Virus record (IMG/VR): IMGVR_UViG_3300037222_000126
Coordinates: 1 to 24,686 of that record
DNA from: a virus
Reading direction: 5' to 3' (one strand)
DNA length: 24,686 nucleotides
The stretch's first letter is position 1, and every line of letters begins with the position of its first letter. This document shows positions 21,857 to 24,686 of this stretch, one piece after another. The position numbers and the translations under genes were made by a program. The notes under the pieces were generated by a model that worked only from the letters and a program-made list of their open reading frames with translations, searched no databases and was not told the origin of the DNA.

Positions 21857-22221
21857 GCTCTGCACCCGCATGGCTCGATGTTTCCTGGTCTGATCAAATG
21901 AATGTGCTGTGGGTTCCGTGGGCATTTGATTGCTCTCACGACGAGAATCTTCTCTACTCCGGGCCAATTGTAGTCTTCTTTCTTTCCCAGCAGAGCGCGA
22001 ATGCCACCGTTGACTTCCTGTTCGAGCGATTCCATCGTTGTGTTCGTGCAGGGGGTCCTAATATATTTTTCCAAGATTGGTATCGCTATCGTGTCGATCG
22101 CGCATTCCACTTCGCAGGCGATCGCGTCGTCGTCTTCTGGGCGGAGCCTCTCGTATCCTGCTTTCGCGTTGCGACGCAATCTTATGTTAGCTATGAATTC
22201 TTTAAACTCTTCCGCGATCAC
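21853..22221 (-). CDS. Hypothetical protein (122 aa)
   Basis: The GTG start has GAGG seven bases upstream and follows the previous stop by 9 bases. The protein is mainly helical (EEFKEFIANIRLRR, LEKYIRT), with a C-terminal segment holding CPRNPQHIHLI and EPCGCRA that may bind a metal. No family recognised. Confidence 0.65.
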   Translation of the reverse strand: MIAEEFKEFIANIRLRRNAKAGYERLRPEDDDAIACEVECAIDTIAIPILEKYIRTPCTNTTMESLEQEVNGGIRALLGKKEDYNWPGVEKILVVRAIKCPRNPQHIHLIRPGNIEPCGCRA

Positions 22222-22230
22222 GGCATGGCC

Positions 22231-22473
22231 TCATTCTTCCCGATCTCGGCGTGCCCGCATGCACTGATACTCCACGCCAGCCTCGTGGATCAATGACATG
22301 GCATCGCGCTCCGTGGGGCACGCCTCGATGGCCCAGACCCACATGCTCATGACCATATCGATGAACGGCCAGTTGATACGGTGTTTCCCGATGGGCGAGC
22401 AGAGCCATCGCGGAGATGTGTACGCTGTCACGGAAGCGCCTCCCAAGAAACGACACCGGCCCACTTCATACAC
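22231..22473 (-). CDS. Hypothetical protein (80 aa)
   Basis: The GTG start lies in the overlap with the end of the 56-aa gene (GTGTATGA, 8 bases). It encodes FLGGASVTAY, WPFIDMVMSMWVWAIEACPTERDAMSLIH and a basic, Glu-ending tail; a mixed small domain with a Trp-rich centre. No family recognised. No good ribosome site is visible, so expression probably depends on coupling. Confidence 0.6.
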   Translation of the reverse strand: MYEVGRCRFLGGASVTAYTSPRWLCSPIGKHRINWPFIDMVMSMWVWAIEACPTERDAMSLIHEAGVEYQCMRARRDREE

Positions 22474-22636
22474 GGAGATCGTGCCGCCACGTCCATGGCG
22501 CCCACCACTTGGCGCCCGGGCAGTTTAGGTCGTAGTGTGATATCGATCCTCCGTGATAAGGATCGAACTCCCGCCGCGTGATGACACGGATAAGTTCTGA
22601 TCCGCAGATACTGCAGAATTTCTTCTCATCTCTCAT
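22466..22636 (-). CDS. Zinc-ribbon mini-protein (56 aa)
   Basis: A good GGAGG lies five to six bases before the ATG. The sequence has CSICGSEL (Cys8, Cys11), RREFDPYHGG, then SHYDLNCPGAKWWAPW, i.e. CxxC plus a later Cys and His, and a Trp-rich end. A single-metal small protein typical of phage accessory regions; partner unknown. Confidence 0.72.
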   Translation of the reverse strand: MRDEKKFCSICGSELIRVITRREFDPYHGGSISHYDLNCPGAKWWAPWTWRHDLRV

Positions 22637-22663
22637 GATGCCTCCGAGTGCAGCCGCGCTGTC

Positions 22664-22810
22664 TCACTTCCTTCCCCGAGCCTTGGCTTCCGAGCATTCA
22701 TCCCGGATGCATTGGTCAATGAATCTTCGGTTGCGGCCATACTCATCATGGCGGAGCAGCCAGTCCAACCTCTCCTTGTCGCTGATCTTCCCGGCCCGGG
22801 GGTTCTTCAT
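22664..22810 (-). CDS. Small basic helical protein (48 aa)
   Basis: The ATG at 22810 overlaps the upstream stop (ATGA). A basic start (KNPRAGKISDKERLDWLLRHDEYGRNRR) is followed by FIDQCIRDECSEAKARGRK. It looks like one or two charged helices. No family recognised. Confidence 0.6.
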   Translation of the reverse strand: MKNPRAGKISDKERLDWLLRHDEYGRNRRFIDQCIRDECSEAKARGRK

Positions 22811-22982
22811 AGGACCTCCGCGACGAGACGGACCCGAGACGATAGCCCTTTGGGCCAACCATTCTTAGGCCGGACTTTCAGAACGGTCATTGCTCTCATC
22901 ATGTAGACCGTCACGCCTTCTTCGTCCCATCCGATGTCACCAACGGCCACCACCACCCGCCGCGCCTTCTTGTTCTTAGGTT

Positions 22983-22986
<4 letters not shown>
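22807..22986 (-). CDS. MKPKNKK-type small protein, copy B (59 aa)
   Basis: The ATG overlaps the stop of the Ser-Gly repeat frame (ATGA). The first 14 residues (MKPKNKKARRVVVA) are identical to those of the copy at 23461, then the two diverge completely; here VGDIGWDEEGVTVYMMRAMTVLKVRPKNGW follows, which looks like a small beta-domain. This copy is probably the ancestral one, as its sequence is protein-like throughout. Confidence 0.6.
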
Positions 22987-23281
<295 letters not shown>

Positions 23282-23285
<4 letters not shown>

Positions 23286-23461
23286 AACGGTCTATCTCTT
23301 ATCCGTCTTCCCGAAAGAGCGGATTGCAGTTCGTTCTCAGGCACCAGCACCGGATGCTTCGGAACGCCTAAGCCGCAATCTATCCAAGCCGAAAGCAGGG
23401 ACGCCTCTAGCCTCCCGCTGGCCACCACCACCCGCCGCGCCTTCTTGTTCTTAGGTTTCAT
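23282..23461 (-). CDS. MKPKNKK-type small protein, copy A (59 aa, chimeric)
   Basis: The ATG overlaps the stop of the short Ser-Gly gene (ATGA). It shares its first 14 residues with copy B; the rest (SGRLEASLLSAWIDCGLG ... LSGRRIRDRPL) is unrelated. Its last codons come from a duplicated version of the end of the 89-aa gene read in another frame. It therefore looks like a chimera made by the tandem duplication, and may or may not be functional. Confidence 0.45.
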
Positions 23462-23550
23462 AGCGACCCCGACCTCGACCAGGAGCTCGACCCCGACCAC
23501 GACCCCGACCCCGACCCCGACCACTTATTTTTCTGGCTTCTGGTAGCCAT
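23458..23550 (-). CDS. Ser-Gly dipeptide-repeat protein, short copy (30 aa)
   Basis: Begins MATRSQKNKW, a near match to the long copy's MTIRSQKNKW, and has 10 hexamer units instead of 45, ending SLY-less ...RSGSL with ATGA overlap to the next gene. The pair shows that the repeat changed length after duplication. Tiny, so low confidence as a functional gene. Confidence 0.4.
   Translation of the reverse strand: MATRSQKNKWSGSGSGSWSGSSSWSRSGSL
23465..23524. repeat. Hexanucleotide tandem repeat, 10 units, second tract
   Basis: The first eight units are identical in order to the first eight of the 45-unit tract, including the odd GACCAG and GAGCTC units, which shows common origin. The flank 23420-23464 is identical to 22945-22989, and the other flank (23525-23590) resembles 23260-23330. 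Confidence 0.92.
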
Positions 23551-23556
23551 AGCGGT

Positions 23557-23826
23557 CTATCTCTTATCGGTCTTTCCGAAAGACTCGATGGCCGAGAGTT
23601 GGATATAGTGCGGAGCCGATAGATACTGACAGTCCTTGAATTTCTTGTCGGTGTACGCTCCGGTTTCGTAAACGATTCCGGCGTTCTCCAAGAGGACGCA
23701 GGTCGAATTGACGCCTTTAAGAACACCAGTATATATGTAATTGAGAGCGAATATGATAACCGTCTCGCCCAACAACGACTCCATGCCTTCGCCAGAAACA
23801 TCTGTTACTTCAACTATTTTTTTCAT
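23557..23826 (-). CDS. Hypothetical protein, possible Sm-like/small beta-barrel (89 aa)
   Basis: The ribosome site GGGAG is about six bases before the ATG. The protein alternates beta strands: TVIIFALNYIYTGVLKGVNSTCVLLENAGIVYETG, then KFKDCQYLSAPHYIQLSAIESFGK. The 'ETVIIFALNYIYTGVLKGVN ... VLLENAGIVYETG' pattern resembles the Sm/Hfq-like strand order (a G-V-L-x-G turn followed by V-L-L-E-N-A), which would suggest nucleic-acid or protein binding. That resemblance is by eye only. Confidence 0.72.
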   Translation of the reverse strand: MKKIVEVTDVSGEGMESLLGETVIIFALNYIYTGVLKGVNSTCVLLENAGIVYETGAYTDKKFKDCQYLSAPHYIQLSAIESFGKTDKR

Positions 23827-23827
23827 C

Positions 23828-23926
23828 TTATCTCCCTTTTAAGTATTCTTGTATTTCATTCCGCTTTGGATGCGAACGGCATACCCATCTTTGAGGCTTG
23901 GCGCACTCCGGGCATTTGTCGCTCAT
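23828..23926 (-). CDS. Zinc-knuckle mini-protein (32 aa)
   Basis: The ATG overlaps the upstream stop (ATGA). MSDKCPECAKPQRWVCRSH gives a CxxC...CxxH knuckle, then a charged helix (PKRNEIQEYLKGR). The next gene's ribosome site lies in its last codons. Very short, but the motif and spacing are convincing. Confidence 0.6.
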   Translation of the reverse strand: MSDKCPECAKPQRWVCRSHPKRNEIQEYLKGR

Positions 23927-24090
23927 GGCTTCTCCCATCCCTGCTCAACTATTTGCTTGAGCTTGTGAATCCCGGCGTATCCCTCGGGGTTGAACATATT
24001 GCAACGGACATCTCCGTTGGGAACAACATAGACCAAGAGATACCCTTTTGGGAACATCTTGGATATCTGTTCTTCAAAGTCCTCTCTCAT
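23923..24090 (-). CDS. Hypothetical protein (55 aa)
   Basis: AGGAG lies six bases before the ATG. MREDFEEQISKMF is an amphipathic helix; GYLLVYVVPNGDVRCNMFNPEGYAGIHKLKQIVEQGW looks like a small beta-hairpin plus helix. No family recognised, but the composition is protein-like and both ends couple to neighbours. Confidence 0.65.
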   Translation of the reverse strand: MREDFEEQISKMFPKGYLLVYVVPNGDVRCNMFNPEGYAGIHKLKQIVEQGWEKP

Positions 24091-24275
24091 GGTTTCTCCT
24101 GGTCAGGCTGTTGAGGACGACCCCCGCCATCCCGAGGACCGCCAGCGACGGGGCTATAGAGCCGTCCTTCAAGTATCGCCGCGCCCAAGTAGCCGCGAAC
24201 CTTGCCGGTCAACAGCGGCTCGATTACTCTCCACAATGCGGCCCGCCAACGTGGGACGTAGTAGATACCCTTCAC
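24087..24275 (-). CDS. Hypothetical protein (62 aa)
   Basis: The GTG start overlaps the upstream stop (GTGA) and the stop overlaps the next ATG. The N-terminal half (GIYYVPRWRAALWRVIEPLL) is hydrophobic/basic; the end is Gly/Pro/Arg-rich and probably disordered. No family recognised. Confidence 0.55.
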   Translation of the reverse strand: MKGIYYVPRWRAALWRVIEPLLTGKVRGYLGAAILEGRLYSPVAGGPRDGGGRPQQPDQEKP

Positions 24276-24529
24276 AACTTCCCCGACTTGGCGCGGAGAG
24301 CGGCGGCTTCAAGCTCAAGGTCGTGCGCGATTCTTTCGGCGGCTATCTTGCGCTGAGAATGGTTGAAGTGGCCGGACACTTCGCAGCGATACTGAGCCGC
24401 CTTCGCCTCCAAAGCCTCCGCCGCAGACTCGCGCAGGGCTTGGGCCATAACCTTTATCTGCTCTTGCGCGGAATCCATATCAGCAAAATTGTTCCACGCT
24501 TCCTCAGCCTTCTCGTCGTACTTATCCAT
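24272..24529 (-). CDS. Coiled-coil protein (85 aa)
   Basis: GGAG lies eight bases before the ATG. Almost entirely helical and charged: MDKYDEKAEEAWNNFADM, then AQEQIKVMAQALRESAAEALEAKAAQYR, and a second helix IAAERIAHDLELEAAALRAKSG. This is typical of small phage coiled-coil proteins of unknown role. Confidence 0.7.
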   Translation of the reverse strand: MDKYDEKAEEAWNNFADMDSAQEQIKVMAQALRESAAEALEAKAAQYRCEVSGHFNHSQRKIAAERIAHDLELEAAALRAKSGKL

Positions 24530-24556
24530 TTGATTTCTCCTTGCTTCCCCTCCGGC

Positions 24557-24685
24557 TTAGGCGAGGGCGTCAAAGATTCTTTTGAGAAAATAAAGAATGA
24601 GATTTCCGGCTACCCCGTCTCTCGGAGGGAATAACCAATACTGGGAAAACGCTCCATGCTCTATTCCGATCATGTCGTCCTTCAT
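24557..24685 (-). CDS. Hypothetical protein (42 aa), may begin outside window
   Basis: The ATG at 24685 is one base from the window edge, so a longer version cannot be excluded. MKDDMIGIEHGAFSQYWLFPPRDGVAGNLILYFLKRIFDALA has a hydrophobic C-terminal helix (NLILYFLKRIFDAL) that could contact membrane. No family recognised. Confidence 0.55.
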   Translation of the reverse strand: MKDDMIGIEHGAFSQYWLFPPRDGVAGNLILYFLKRIFDALA

Positions 24686-24686
24686 T

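Noticed and set aside
23451-23801. Gly-Arg repeat protein of 116 aa
   Set aside because: Most of it is an out-of-frame reading of the 89-aa gene. The silent variation in this frame is noted as a finding, but there is no independent start near the tract.

Overview
The window is part of a tailed double-stranded DNA bacteriophage (or prophage) genome. It holds the small and large terminase, a DUF1073-type portal, a MuF-type head morphogenesis protein, a phage dNMP kinase, a MazG-like pyrophosphohydrolase, flavin-dependent thymidylate synthase ThyX, a Cas4/RecB-like nuclease, a primase-helicase and four free-standing homing-type endonuclease genes. Every gene I can support is on the minus strand. 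Base composition is GC-rich overall, but the endonuclease genes are visibly more AT-rich. Two proteins with Sec signal peptides and several Mu-like features (MuF, a possible Mor-like activator) suggest a Gram-negative, probably proteobacterial host. That host call is inference.

Layout, in the direction of transcription (right to left). 24685-21351: an accessory/early module of small genes, many with CxxC zinc knuckles. It contains a tandem duplication around a hexanucleotide repeat (22990-23259 and 23465-23524) and a predicted RNA hairpin upstream of an HNH gene. 21354-18799: the primase-helicase. 18798-18492: the only sizeable intergenic region, with a terminator-like hairpin and eight GTAAC/GTTAC boxes. 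18491-14706: nucleotide metabolism and DNA processing (ThyX, Cas4-like nuclease, MazG, dNMP kinase) interrupted by two homing endonuclease genes. 14704-12250: possible Mor-like regulator, TerS, TerL and a small gene, closed by a strong intrinsic terminator at 12174-12224. 12155-9873: a secreted protein and a run of tiny genes, mostly single-span membrane proteins. 9876-1: GIY-YIG endonuclease, portal, then an unusual insert between portal and MuF. That insert includes two large multi-zinc-ribbon proteins (561 and 838 aa), a secreted InlB-repeat-like protein and a stand-alone InPase-like domain. The MuF gene runs off the left edge and is interrupted by the start of an intein.

About 28 gene junctions are 4-base ATGA, GTGA or TTGA overlaps, so the genes are probably read as long translationally coupled operons. 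These overlaps let me correct many start codons. The most unusual features are the two zinc-ribbon concatemers whose modules are separated by Asn-Ala/Asn-Ser linkers, the intein at the conserved MuF cysteine, the one-position-variable hexamer tract with its tandem gene duplication, the hairpin carrying an anti-Shine-Dalgarno loop, and the tiny membrane-protein cluster. All functional calls come from reading motifs; no database search was run.
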